Below are positions 23,001 through 36,367 of a DNA stretch of 64,000 nucleotides, in pieces. The stretch's first letter is position 1. Each line of letters opens with the position of its first letter. A model generated the notes under the pieces. That model was not told the DNA's origin, did not search any database, and was given only the letters and a program-made list of their open reading frames with translations. Source of the stretch: Rhipicephalus microplus (Eukaryota; Arthropoda; Arachnida; Ixodida; Ixodidae); the NCBI RefSeq assembly GCF_043290135.1, contig NC_134705.1:42659271-42723270 (forward strand). The letters run 5' to 3'. Made by a program: the position numbers and the translations under genes.

Positions 23001-26000
23001 GCATTTTAAATAGGCTAAGGTACTTCATCCGAACAAATATCAAGCGACAAAAATACTATGCTCTTGTATACTCTGATTACCGTACTGTTCCATAGCGTGG
23101 GTAACAACAACTGTCATAAACTTTAATTCTCTTTAGTGCCGCAAAAGCGCGCAATACGTGCAATATCGAGCACTGCACTCCATAAAGTACTCGATCATGT
23201 TTCGAGAGCTACATAATATTGCCCATCAATCAGTAATACAGACACATGCTATGTTTAGAGGTACAACATCAGTTTAAGGTAAATATATCTCCATTCTTGG
23301 ATACATTATATATTAAACAAACATCATATGAATTATGTAGGAGCTTAATATGGAGACCTATATCACGCACAACTTCGGAGACCAACTATCAAGCTGACGC
23401 ATACCAAACATCCTAAACCAATAACTTCAATCAAGCTTCATTTATTGCAAGATGAAACATCAGTTACTTCATTAAAAATATCAAGAGAACTCCTAACAGG
23501 AGAAAATTATGATTCTTTTGATCCTTGAATAGTGGTGACTATATATGTCTTGTATTTATTTCCAGCTTGTTTTTTAAGCCAGTGATAGTTTATTACTTTA
23601 CAGTAATCGATTGTACTTTTTATAAAGTGATTTTTGATTACTCACTGTTACTTTTCCCAGCATTCTAGTAAATGTTGATAAAGTTTCTGTGTAGTTCACA
23701 CGCAAATGCAGCGAGAAGCTATATTTATTACCTTTCTTTTTGTTTTAAGTTCATTTTGAGGTCGGTGTATTGATACAACTTTAAGACAACTCTGTTTATA
23801 CTCTCTTTCACTTATATCAAAATATTTTTAATCCTGTAACCACTCCATATAATGATGATGTACAAGTGCATTCTGTAACACAAATGCTTGTTGTTGTGTT
23901 CATGTTCTTGCGGGCCCAGTGGCACGAGCTAGTGAGGCGTTTATTCAACCTTTAGTCGGGACCCCCAAGGCAAATTGTAACAATTTTGCCTTGAATAAAC
24001 TGAAACGAAGTGTAATGAAATCATTGTGCAAGGAAATCACGTGTGCGTTTTATATGGTTCTCTGTCTACACGACTATTTAGACTATCTATATTACAAAGA
24101 CCATCGCACTACATTCCTTAGTTGAAGTGGGCGCATCCTATTTTGAAATTCTCTGAGTTTAAAACCGTGCTGCTCAGGAAGCATGCTCACAAATATGTGA
24201 ACAGAAGAAATGAATGGGCTAAGAGTGAGCAGGTAATCTCGGATTGTATACTTCTGCTACAGGGCAGAAGAGCCATGTGCAATCTTATGCACCTAACTTC
24301 ATGCAAGATAAACTCCCTTCGAAAACAAAACCACACGTGTTTAGTAAGCTCTGGAGCCGCACTTACGTCGCTCGCTGCAGGAACCAGTTCACCAGGGCAA
24401 CAGTTAGCAAATCGCAGAGGGATACTCAAAGATACGCTTTGAAATATAAAACCTGAGGTTAGTATTTATAATCACCACTAGCATGCTTTCCTTTTCATTG
24501 CAGTGGTTTGATTCCTCATCTTGGCGCTATCCACGTGTTGTGCTCGTGTGCGCATATTTGCTTCTTCTGAATGCTCTATATCAGACATAATGCCATCTTG
24601 CTCACCTCTTCTTTTTTTTCTGGCTCATTAGGTACCTCCATGTGACAGTTTTCACGTGCTTCTGTTTCAGTTGCTTGCACCAATCAATAATACAAAATAT
24701 GACATTCGTATTGTAATGAAAGTCTCGCACACATGAAGGCCCAAATTTCTAAGTGAGAGCGAAAGTGTAAATAGGTGAAAATTAAAACGTGCTACACTAA
24801 ACTGGTGAAAGTGCAACAATAGGTGACTCTGTAACATCAAAAATGTTATGTCATAGATAGCGGATGGCAATACAAACGTGGCCTTCTTTGCTCAGCATAA
24901 AACGAATATGCATGCCAGTGGTCTATTTCTTGAAACGTGCGCATACTATACTGTTGCGTAACCTTAACTTTACAAAAAATGAGCTTCCTCAAGGGCCAGA
25001 AACGACGCAATTCTGTTTTACTTTAAGGTATCCTGAAACAGAAGCGACTTTCTCCTGCCTATCGATGCCAATACGATCACTTCAATGACACGCAAGCAAT
25101 CGCAAAAACCACAAGGACCGTAGGCCCAGGCAACATAACCTAATATATGTCAATTATGGTGCATTAAAGGTGTACACATTGAGTCCCAACACTACTACAG
25201 ATTTGCCGTGCTCACTCGCGTTGCACAGGCACAAGTAAGCACCATGAATTTTCTCCTGAAGTTGTAACGGTGCCAGCTCTGTTTCAATGAGAACTGGCAG
25301 ACAATCATGCCAAAAAAGTATATGGTATTGTATGAAAAGTCATTATTATGTAATTGTGACGAGAAAATTGAACAAAAAGATAACCTACCGTGGGTAGGGA
25401 CCGAACTTCGACCTTCCAATAACGTGAACGATGCTCTAAGAACTGAGCTACCCCGGCGGCGATCACCCCGTTCACTTCATGATGCATGTATGTGCACTGA
25501 AACGTTGGAGTTCTCAATAGTATTATGTATAACGAAACAAAAAAATAAACAACCCCTAAATTTACCTTTCTTTTTTTTCATTCAGGGCAAGAGTCTCATT
25601 CTTGCTGACTTAATGCCTTCAGGTGGTGTGCAAAGTATCATTGTTTAGCTGCGAGCTCGTAATAAGATCACGTGCTACGTGAAGCCAACTGGCAAAAAAT
25701 TAGTGTTCCCCACTCACCCTATTGGCAACAGGTGGTGCTTACTGACACTCCCACGTTTAAATGCACTTGCCTACCCCATGGAGTGAACGGGGTGAAAACC
25801 GCAGTGGCAGTTCAGTTGCTATAGCATCGGAGGCGTTTTTCGAAGGTCCCCCCACGGCCAAGTTATCTCTTCATCCACATTTCAGTTTTTACAACTACAC
25901 TACAATTACTTTTATTACTATCCCCTTTTCCTTGACTTTATTGCTTGTCAGTTCTTATTGTTATTCCGTCTAACAAAGAAATACCAGCCCTTAAGTTTAC

Positions 26001-29000
26001 CCCAGCAGTGTTTTAGTTTCCCAAGCTTATTCGACAGCCTCTCAATATTTGCCCGGATTTTATTTTCCTCTGATGCATCCCGATGCGTAGCAGACTTATC
26101 TGTAAAAAAATAGTTTAGGAGTTTGCTTTCACGAGGCCACTATCTATAGGAAGCCTTTGTGGGTTTTCGGGAGTACTAATGACAATCCGTTGTTTTTTTG
26201 TTTTTTTACGCTGCTCGCAAAACCAAGCTTGTCATTATGTTTTCATGCATTCAATTAGCAAATAACACACTCTCGGAGGCCATTATTGAAGCTGAAAATG
26301 TTTATTCTTCATTTTCAGTTACACTGTGCGCAGCAGTGCCTTGGCAACCATGGTATCCTTGGAGGATCTTCAATAGTTTTATCACCAGAAAGGAGAACAA
26401 GTTTGAAAAATTGCCATAAAAAAGAGAGCAGCTTACTTCACTATGCCATGGTCATCTTTCAGGTGCCAAATGTAGGTTGCTTCCTTTGCTTGAGGATCGA
26501 AGCGAGTTCGTGTAGCGCTCAGGCACTTGAAGGGTGAGTTGTTGCTGTCCTTGAAGATGCTGACAGGTCGCGAAAACGCCTCGATCACCTGAGCGAAAAA
26601 GTAAGCATTTGATTATCGATATGCAAAAACATATATTTTATGAAAGGGCACACACAAGAGCGCAGCAGGTTGCCTGAAACCTGGCATCTGGTTCGGCATC
26701 ACGGCGAGATGTGAAAGGCGAAGTGAACAAAACAGCCAGAGAACAAGGGACAAGACAGGTCACTGCTGAACAGATACCACTTTTCATATCCTACCTTTGT
26801 GCTACCTGGAGCTCTTTTCTGCTGCTAATGTATGCACTCTATGCATCCCCTAATGAGAGTGACCAAGGAATACATTTATGAGTGTGATTGCGAAAATTTC
26901 GAGCGGGGTTTTATTTCATTAGAACCAAGAGCTACTTCTCTGTTTTTACCTCAAGACCAGTCCTTTTGGTCCATGGGGTTTTCATAATACAGCACAGCTT
27001 TATAGCTCTTGAATAGGCGAAGAAACGAAGATGTGCCGACGCTAGAGAGTGGACATTGTAGCACTGCGGAAATTTTTAGAGGGGAGCAGTTTCTTGCAAT
27101 ACCGGCAACCCTCCTCCTACCTTTGTTTCTTCTCACTTCACCAGCAACACGTTGCGGTGGTATAAGCAAAAGTTCGTGTTTACTATGCGTGCTGGCATAA
27201 CCCCGTATAGCACAGTGCAACCCTTTTACGTGACAACACTACTTCATTTGGTCTGATAACGTTTCGTCCTTTCTCTGTGACGTATGCGTTGTTAAAAAAA
27301 TGGTAACCTGCCTCACTGACTGAGCTTTGCAAATACTGGTGAAACAACGAGTTTGTGTCAACATATTGCCGCACAGACTGCTTTCACTAAGGTTCCAACA
27401 AAACGGACATGCCTCGGCCACAAGACGTTTATCACATGAAAAACTGCAGCATAAGAGAACTGCAGCATAAGTTGAACGCTTTAGCAGACTTTTTTTATTT
27501 ATTTCACTATACTCGGTTATGCACAAGTTCTCCCTTAATAAAAGCAGTGTTTGCGTGACCCCCTTGCAATACGTAACAACAATGCTATTTCGTGCACATT
27601 TTCTTTGCACTAAAACAGTTTAGCCATCATTAGTAGTGTTTAATCACTATTCGTGATCTTCAGTCAGTTGAGATGCTGCAAATTTCAATTTTTTATCTAG
27701 TGTCTTGTGAACCAGAGGTGAGTAGCAACGCTGTGCCAATTTTTCTTGCACATCACCTCACTGGAACTGCCTGAAACATGTCAGCTAGATTTACTATAGA
27801 GAGTTTCTTCCCTTGTAGTTGTTTGGAGGTGAGTAGTTGGCACTTATCCGCCAAGAGCTGTGTTACACTTTACAGAGATGCAGCGCGACCTTAAGCAGCT
27901 GCACTGTTACGAGCTCAAACGTTTTAATTCGGTGCCACAGGGATTGGTACATTGCAAGGGCATTGTACCTTTGCATTAAGCCATGTTCCAGTGGCGATGT
28001 AGAAGTGTCTGCCCATTTGTCTTAGAAAGGGGGGACGGACGTGGAAGGCCGTCACTATCTTTGGGGATTTAGATGAAAGGGAGGCGCGCAAAAGAAACCT
28101 CTCAACACTGTGACCACACTTTTTTGTTTTGAGAAGTTTTTTTCAGCAATGTAATTAATGCTGAGAACTTACTGCGGTCATCACCTAAAGCAGACAAAGT
28201 ACGTAGGTAGAGGGCAAATGCAACCACAGCCATAGACCCCACCGCCTGGCCTACCCTGCTACATCTGTCCCGTCTGCTGCGAGGTATACCGTTGCTCGAT
28301 CACCAAAACCACATCGTTTGGGAATGGGCCTGATTTGGTGGAGATAGGGGTGTCTGCACTCGCTGGTATATTGTTGAGCGAAATTCTGCGACGTCAAGAC
28401 AGAAGACAGACACTGTGTCTGGCCCACTCTTTCCTTTTAAATGTGCAAGACATGATGCCGTTAAGGATATGTCGCACCCTTTCATAAATTCCCCTATTGC
28501 AACATTTATTATGGTAATCCACCTTCTCAAAAGAGATGGCATCGCAGAATTGATTTATGCCTATACTTTACCACTTTCGTATTAGAAGCTCCATGACAGA
28601 CGAGGTGTGTGACACAATACTGATGCAATACCTTTTTGCAGACTAGTTGGTTCATACTTGAAAAAATTGAATTGCTGCTCAAACTTGAATTGAATTGCTG
28701 TACAAGTTTGTGCAGCAATTCAATTTTTTCAACGATACTGATGCTACGTTATTTTGAGACATGGACGTTAAGGAGGACCGTTTTAGACAGTTACGCGTTT
28801 CTAAGTGACGGTCTAATTATGGGAGAGGCCGTATGAGAGGGCTGCGGAAGTTTTGTCTATCTAAGGTTGATAACATGACTTGAGAAATATTTCCTTAGAA
28901 TCAAAACTGTGAAGCAGACTTTGTCCGAACGTTGCTAGCAATGACCATATTTCATAATGTTAGAATTTTTGTCTCAGCCATATGAAGATAATTTAGATAC

Positions 29001-29585
29001 AGTTAAAAACCAGTATTATAAATCTGCCCTCATATTTTTAATCATTACAAATAAAAAAAGTCTCACTACAGAAAACTCCTATGTCGTGATACCATATTCG
29101 TCTTGTAAACAGGACCATTAGTGTTCTTTCGTTGTGAAATGCACTGTGGATTGCAAGGGCCTTTTTTTTCAGTATTACTCTTGAAGTATAATATACGGAT
29201 TACTTTAAAAACAAGCCGTAATATATTTATGATGTATCCTATATGTGTATGAGTAGTTCACTTTCCCAATATTTCCAGTATTTTCTTGCGCAATATTCTT
29301 TGCGTACTGTGAGGCTGAAAGAGCTTGTAGTACCGATAATAACTAATTTACCTTCAAGGTTCAATAAAAGGATGTTTTCTTAGCGCTTTTGAATGAAATA
29401 ATGCTCTCATAAGAAAAACCACACCATATGTCAATCGCTAGGTTAACATTAATTTTATAATGCATGTTCAAGCTGAATTAAGCCTATATTTTTGAACTTC
29501 TCGGTCAAAGTATGATGCTCTTTAAATGAGGCATCACGCAGTTTGCATGAAAGTAACTTATTGTGCAGTATCGACTCAGGATCGG

Positions 29586-29662
<77 letters not shown>

Positions 29663-32600
29663 AAAAAGGGTTTATTGACGACTGTTGCGACGGTGGTCCT
29701 ACGAAGAAACACGATCGTGCAAGAGCAACGGTCAAGCAGATGCCGGCGATGATCAGCACGAGCCGAGCGAGTGAAGCCCAGCACCCAGTACCCAAGCGGT
29801 GGCGATGTTGCTTGCCAACGACGCTCTTTCTTCTTCACAATTTGCCCCCGCCGAAAAAGAGCCATCCTGGCGACCTAAGAGTCTGGAGGCAGAGGGCTAT
29901 AATATGGCTTAAGGCGGGCGACGTGAACGATGTCACGTCCATGCCGGCGCATGTCGTCAGATGGGGAAAGTGGCTCGATGAGAAAATTCACCGGCGAGGT
30001 TTGCTCCAAAACGCGGTATGGGCCCTCGTACTTTGGAACGAGTTTTGAGGAAATGCCGGGGGTTTGGTAAGGAACAGCCAGCCATACAAGTGATCCCGGG
30101 GAATAGCTGGGGCTTTGGGAAGAGTCGACGTTGTTTTCTTTCTGGCGCTGTTGTTCTCGAGACGTAAAGGTGCGTGCGAGTTCACGGCACTCTTCTGCAT
30201 TTCGGGCAGCTTCGAACACAGATGGGCATTCGGATGCGTCAGGACGGTATGGAAGGAGAGTATCGATGGTGTGGGATGGTTCGCGTCCATAAAGAAGAAA
30301 GAAAGGTGAAAATCCAGTGGTAGACTGTGCCGCGGTGTTATATGCGAACGTAATGAATGGAAGAATGCGATCCCAGTTAGTATGATCGGATGTCACATAC
30401 ATGGCGAGCATATCGCCAAGGGTGCGGTTAAATTTTTCCGTGAGCCCGTTAGTCTGCGGGTGGTATGCCGTGGTCTTGCGATGAACAACATGGCATTCAG
30501 AAAGCAGAGACGTGACGACTTCTGATAGGAAGGCTCGACCTCGATCGCTTAGTAGTTCTCGAGGTGCACCATGTCGTAATATGAAGCGATGAAGGATGAA
30601 GGATGCTACGTCCCGCGCAGTGGCACTTGGAAGGGCGGCGGTCTCAGCGTAGCGTGTTAAATGGTCCACAGCGACTATAATCCACCGATTTTCATCTGAT
30701 GTTGTCGGTAGAGGGCCATAGAGATCAATTCCGATCCGATCGAAAGGTTTGGCAGGGCACGGAAGCGGTTGAAGCGGACCGGACGAGTGGAAAGGCGGTG
30801 ATTTGCGACGTTGACAGTCAGGACAGCCCATAACGAATTTTCGAATGAAATTATACATTCCGCGCCAGTAGAAGCGATGGCGAATGCGTTCGTAAGTTTT
30901 GAAAACTCCGGCATGACCACATTGGGGATCGTCGTGAAAGGAGGCGCAGATTTGTGATCGCAAGCTGCGCGGGACAACCAAGAGCCACTTACGACCTTCG
31001 GGGGCGTAGTTGCGTCGGTGTAGTAGCCGATCACGAATGGCGAAATGAGCAGCTTGACGTCGGAGAGATCGTGGTACCGCAGTGGTTGACGATCCAGAAA
31101 GACAGTTAAAAAGAGAAGCGATCCACGGGTCCTTGTGTTGTTCACTGGTAAAGGAGTCGAGGTCGAGAGATGCGATGGAGATACCAGTGGTTCCGCAGGC
31201 CGAGTCGGGAGGTAAAGGCGAACGCGACAGGGCGTCGGCGTCAGAATGCTTGCGTCCGCTGCGATAGATGACACGAATGTCGTACTCCTGGATTTGCAGT
31301 GCCCACCGAGCTAGGCGGCCAGAAGGGTCTTTCAATGTGGCGAGCCAACAAAGTGCATGGTGGTCCGTTACCAGGTCGAATGGACGACCGTACAAATAAG
31401 GGCGGAACTTGCGAAGCGCCCACACTAGCGCCAAGCACTATTTTTCAGTGACGCTGTAATTGGCCTCAGCTTTAGTAAGTGTGCGACTCGCATAAGCGAC
31501 GACGTATTCGGAGTAGCCCGGCTTGCGTTGGGCGAGGACGGCGACTAGACCAACCCCACTAGCGTCTGTGTGAACTTCCGTTGCCGCTGTTGGGTCGAAA
31601 TGCCGAAGAATTGGAGGAGATGTTAGCAGACTACGGAGCGTGGCAAACGCGACGTCGCAGTCAGAAGACCAGGATGAAAGGTCTGCATCACCGCGTAGGA
31701 GGTTGGTCAGTGGTGACATGATCGATGCAAAATTTCGCACGAAGCGCCGGAAGTACGAACATAGTCCGACAAAACTGCGTAATTCTTTGAGTGTAGTAGG
31801 TTTCGGGAACTCAGCGACTGCTCGCAGTTTTGCAGGGTCGGGTCGAACACCATGCTTGGAGACGATGTGCCCTAAGATGGACAGCTCTCGCGCGGCGAAG
31901 CGGCACTTTTTAAGGTTCAGTTGGAGCCCAGCGTTGGTTAAACACGTCAGAACCAGTTGGAGCCGAAGCAGATGCGTAGGAAAATCGGGAGAGAAAACGA
32001 CAATGTCGTCGAGGTAGCATAGACACACAGACCACTTCAGTCCACGCAGTGTGTTGTCCATGAGCCGTTCAAACGTGGCAGGAGCATTACAAAGACCAAA
32101 TGGCATTACGTTAAATTCGTACAGGCCATCTGGTGTAATGAACGCAGTTTTCTGGCGATCAGCTTCTGCCATAGGAACCTGCCAGTATCCAGATCGCAAG
32201 TATAAAGAGGAGAAGAATTCGGCTCCTTGTAGGCTGTCAAGGGCGTCGTCTATGCGCGGTAATGGATAGACGTCTTTCCGCGTCACCTTGTTTAATCGCC
32301 GGTAGTCGACGCAAAATCGAATCGATCCATCTTTTTTTCGAACTAGAACGACAGGAGATGCCCAAGGACTGTGCGATGGTCGAATAACGCGACGGCGTAG
32401 CATCTCTTCGACCTGGTCGTTGATGACGTGACGTTCTGCAGCAGAGACACGGTACGGTCTTTGACGCAATGGCTGGTGCGAACCGGTGTCAATGTAGTGG
32501 TGCACTGCGGAAGTCCGACCCAATTGCGGCTGAGAAACGTCGAATGAATTCGCGAAGTGCTGGAGGAGATTAAGAAGCTCGGCGCGTTCATGGGCACTTA

Positions 32601-32925
32601 AGGTATCGGCGATGGAACTTCCAGCCAGGTTGCGCGTTGTTGGTAGCCATGATGGGAGGTAGCGTTCGGTTGCGCAGCTCCAGGTTCAGGCGACGGCGAA
32701 TGGCAGCACCCAGGTTCAGGCGACGGGGAATGTCAGCACCTCCACCAATTGAAAAAGGGTTTATTGACGACTGTTGCGACGGTGGTCCTACGAAGAAACA
32801 CGATCGTGCAAGAGCAACGGTCAAGCAGATGCCGGCGATGATCAGCACGAGCCGAGCGAGCGAAGCCCAGCACCCAGTACCCAAGCGGTGGCGATGTTGC
32901 TTGCCAACGACGCTCTTTCTTCTTC

Positions 32926-33013
<88 letters not shown>

Positions 33014-36000
33014 ATAATATTGCTGATACTGTGTCGATGCTGCCCGTAAATTACTTTCATGCGATCTGCGCGATGCCTGATTTTAGGGGCGTCATATTAT
33101 GATGTTTAAAAGGTGACCGAAATATCAAGCGGTTTTTCTCGTAATATATATATATATATATATAAATATCCCGCATGGCGATGGTATGAAGGCACTTGTT
33201 AAATCATGTGACACCCAGAAACCTGACACATATCCAGTTGAAAAATGATTGAATTTTTAACAGGACGTGTACGCGATTTGAACAGCTTTGAAGATAACAA
33301 TCAGCACTAACTTCAAGTTAGCCGCAGAGTAAAGGGTACAAAAGTGGCCCTAAACATACGCTAACATATTCATGAAACATATATATAGTACATTTTTGTT
33401 TCATTGCGTGATATCACATTTCATCTATAAGCAGTACCTCGACAATATTTTTCTTATATGAAAGCATTCGGAGAACTATATTCAAATTCACACAGTCATT
33501 TAACCAAGCAAATACCAGCATTTATTTTACACACTCCTCATCAAACAGTGAAATAATCTTCCTAATTTACTTGTTCAAATAGAGCACGGTGTGCTGGTAT
33601 CTAGCATATAAAGAAAACCTAAGGGCAACAATACCTGCACTTCAAAAGCTGCCTTTGACGACACTGCAAAACCACCATTCTCTGTTGCCAAGCAGAGAGA
33701 TTCAGATGAATACGCTTCCGCACTTAGAACTTCTATAAAAACAACACAAGTATGCGCGAGGCACTCTTTCATCAAGAATACCCCCAACTGTCATCAATGA
33801 GACCCTTAAAAAGCAAAAAATTGGAACACCAGACTTTTCTAAACCACAAGGAAAATGCAGACCAGCACCACAATCAAGCTTTGCTATTAACTTTCACGAC
33901 CAACCCACTGAACATTAAAATGGGCCTAAGAAAACACTAACATTATAGTACAGAACGTGCGATAACCAAAATTTTCTCTTCTCCTTCTTGTGTGGTATGC
34001 AGGCGGCCCGAAAGTATAAAAGATCATTTAATAAAGTAAAAGAAAAGACAGATTCCACGCACAGTGGGAATCGATGATATGCAAAGCATGAATTAGAAAG
34101 GTTTATATGTCCCTTTCGAATCAGTACAACGTTATGAGGTGGAAGTAAGTGATACCGTACATGACTTCCTTCTCGAGATTATCATATTTAGACGTGTCGC
34201 CGGCCTTAGTCATCTATTCACGTCACGTGATACCAAATTTAGTATATGTGGAGCTAGAGCAACGGCCTCGAGCACGCTAATAGCGTGGTATGTTGTCATG
34301 TTCTTACATAACACGCGTTTCAGGATTATCATGTTTGCATCAGTCATATATTTCGTCATACATTGACGTCACGTAACACCGATTTCGCTATATGTGGAGC
34401 TAGCCCAATGGTCGCGAGCGCATTATGAAGGGCCCAATATACTCCGATGTAGCGTTGACGCGCGCGCACGCTGGGCACAGCGACGCTTCGTTAGTGAAAC
34501 GCGAGCACTCTATAGTCTGACGCCAGGCGCGACCAACATCTTTCGGCGTGGCCCGACGGCAACCGGCGTGAAATTCGTGCCGATGCGTTACCCAGACAAC
34601 ACTGCGTCTCCCTCTTTTTATGACGGAGGGATGCCGGATGAACTGAAACGTGCATGCGTCATAGCGCCGCAGCGTGGCACACGCCTGCGTGTATATGAAA
34701 AAACCGGCTCCTGGCATCGTAACGCCGGCGTGACGCGATCAAATCAACGCCAGCGAGCACGCGCACCGCGTCACGTCGAAATGTATTAGCTCTTTGACTG
34801 TGGTGAGTAGTCATTTTCCGACATGACACGCATCTCATGATTATCATGTTTGCACCAGTCACGTACCTTCGTCATTCATTGACGTCACGTAATACCGAAT
34901 TCGGCATATGCGAAGCTACCGAGACGGCCGCGAGCGCATCTTGAGTGTGGCATGTTATATGGCACGCATGTTGTTATTAGGTTTGGATGTGTCATTTACC
35001 TATGTCGTCCATTCGCGTCACGTAATAACAAGTTTGTGCATGTGAAGCTAGCGAAACGGCCGAGAGCGCATCATGATCGTAGCATGTCGTCATGTTGTTA
35101 CATGACACGCATCTCATGTTTATCATGTTTGCACCAGTCCCATACCTTGGTCATCCATTGGCGTCCCGTAATACCACATTTGTCATATGTGAAGCTAGCA
35201 AAACAGCCACGAGCGCATAATGAGCGTAGCATGTCGTCATGTTGTTACATGACACGCATCTCATGTTTATCATGTTTGTACCAATATCATACATTCGTCA
35301 CCCATTCACGTCCCGTAATACAAAATTTGGTATGAATGAATGTAGTGAAAGGGCTGCCAGGGCATCATGAGCCTGTCTGGTAGTCATGTTGTTACATGAC
35401 ATGCATCTAATAATTATCATGTTTGCACCAGTCACATACCTTCGTCACCCATTGAGGTACTGTAATATCAAACTTGGTATGAGGGACGCTAGCAAAACCG
35501 CCGCGAGCGCATCATGAGCATGGCATGTAGCCATGTTACATGACACGCATGTCGTGATTTTCATGTTAGAGCCTGTCACTTGTGTTCGCCATGCAATCAT
35601 GTCATATCATACCAGTTTGGCAACATGCCATGTGAGCGGAGCTATCGCGAGAGCTGCAGGACCGTGAATTGTAAATCATGAATTGATTGATTGATTTTTC
35701 GGGTTAAACGTCCCGTTGCGACAGTAATATTATCACCTGACAGAGTTGTAAGCGCATGAATCTAACAGTATAGAATTGTTTTGCCGCTTCGAGCACAGCC
35801 AGAACACACAGATATGTGGTCCCGAATGTCGTACATTCTTTTATTTAGTTTTTTCTTTCTTTTTCTGTGTTTATGCATCTTTCCTTTCCTTTCACTGACA
35901 GCAGCCAATGCATACAAATATTATCGATGGCGGTGTCATATTGCCGGCTTTCTTATACCTTCCGGCACCATTGACATGCACTCGAAGCACTTTATATCCC

Positions 36001-36308
36001 CCCCCCCCCCCCCGATTCGCCGTAAACTTCAAAGGTCGATAAGCCACCAGCGGATTGCACCGGAAGGCGAAATAATAAACGTGGGTCGTCACAAATTGCA
36101 CTTGGGGAAAGTGGGGGTGCGTGGGGTGTATTTTGTGGTCAATGGTGGCATGGCTTGTTTGCAATGTTCACGTTCGTCTTACAATCTTCAGATGCCACCC
36201 TTCCTAATCAATTTGTGGTTTTCTTTCTTCTTCTTGTACTTCCATTTTTTTGGTATGCTTCCTTTATTTTCATCCTTTTTACTTTCGCTCTTTTTTTCTT
36301 TTGCGTTC

Positions 36309-36367
<59 letters not shown>

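Larger units (their letters stand above)
29661..32928 (-). mobile_element. Ty3/gypsy retrotransposon C, young, pol-only derivative
   Basis: The element is 3268 bp with 179-bp LTRs (29661-29839 and 32750-32928) that differ at one position by eye (GAGTGAAG versus GAGCGAAG). Minus-strand order: LTR, primer-binding-like TGGTGGAGGT (32747-32738), a short leader, RT, RNase H, integrase, purine-rich GGCGGGGGC, LTR. Gag and protease are missing: a [10 protein letters not shown] start codon region joins directly to the protease-RT linker ([17 protein letters not shown]). It split an (AT)n tract, so the target duplication cannot be told apart from the repeat. It lies in lipocalin intron 1, same strand. 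Confidence 0.95.

Noticed and set aside
29455..29865. Frames of 70-160 codons rich in IYIYIY around the (AT)n tracts (also 32637-33060)
   Set aside because: They are read through dinucleotide repeats and LTR sequence in several phases and both strands; no coding content.
34158..35640. Regularly spaced repeats considered as a CRISPR array
   Set aside because: Units of about 145 bp are similar along their whole length, with no short constant repeat and unique spacers, and the genome is eukaryotic.
35685..35718. ATTGATTGATTGATTTTTCGGGTTAAACGTCCCG considered as another SINE tail
   Set aside because: Resembles the family 1 tail but deviates in the core and has no body or target duplication; too short to call.
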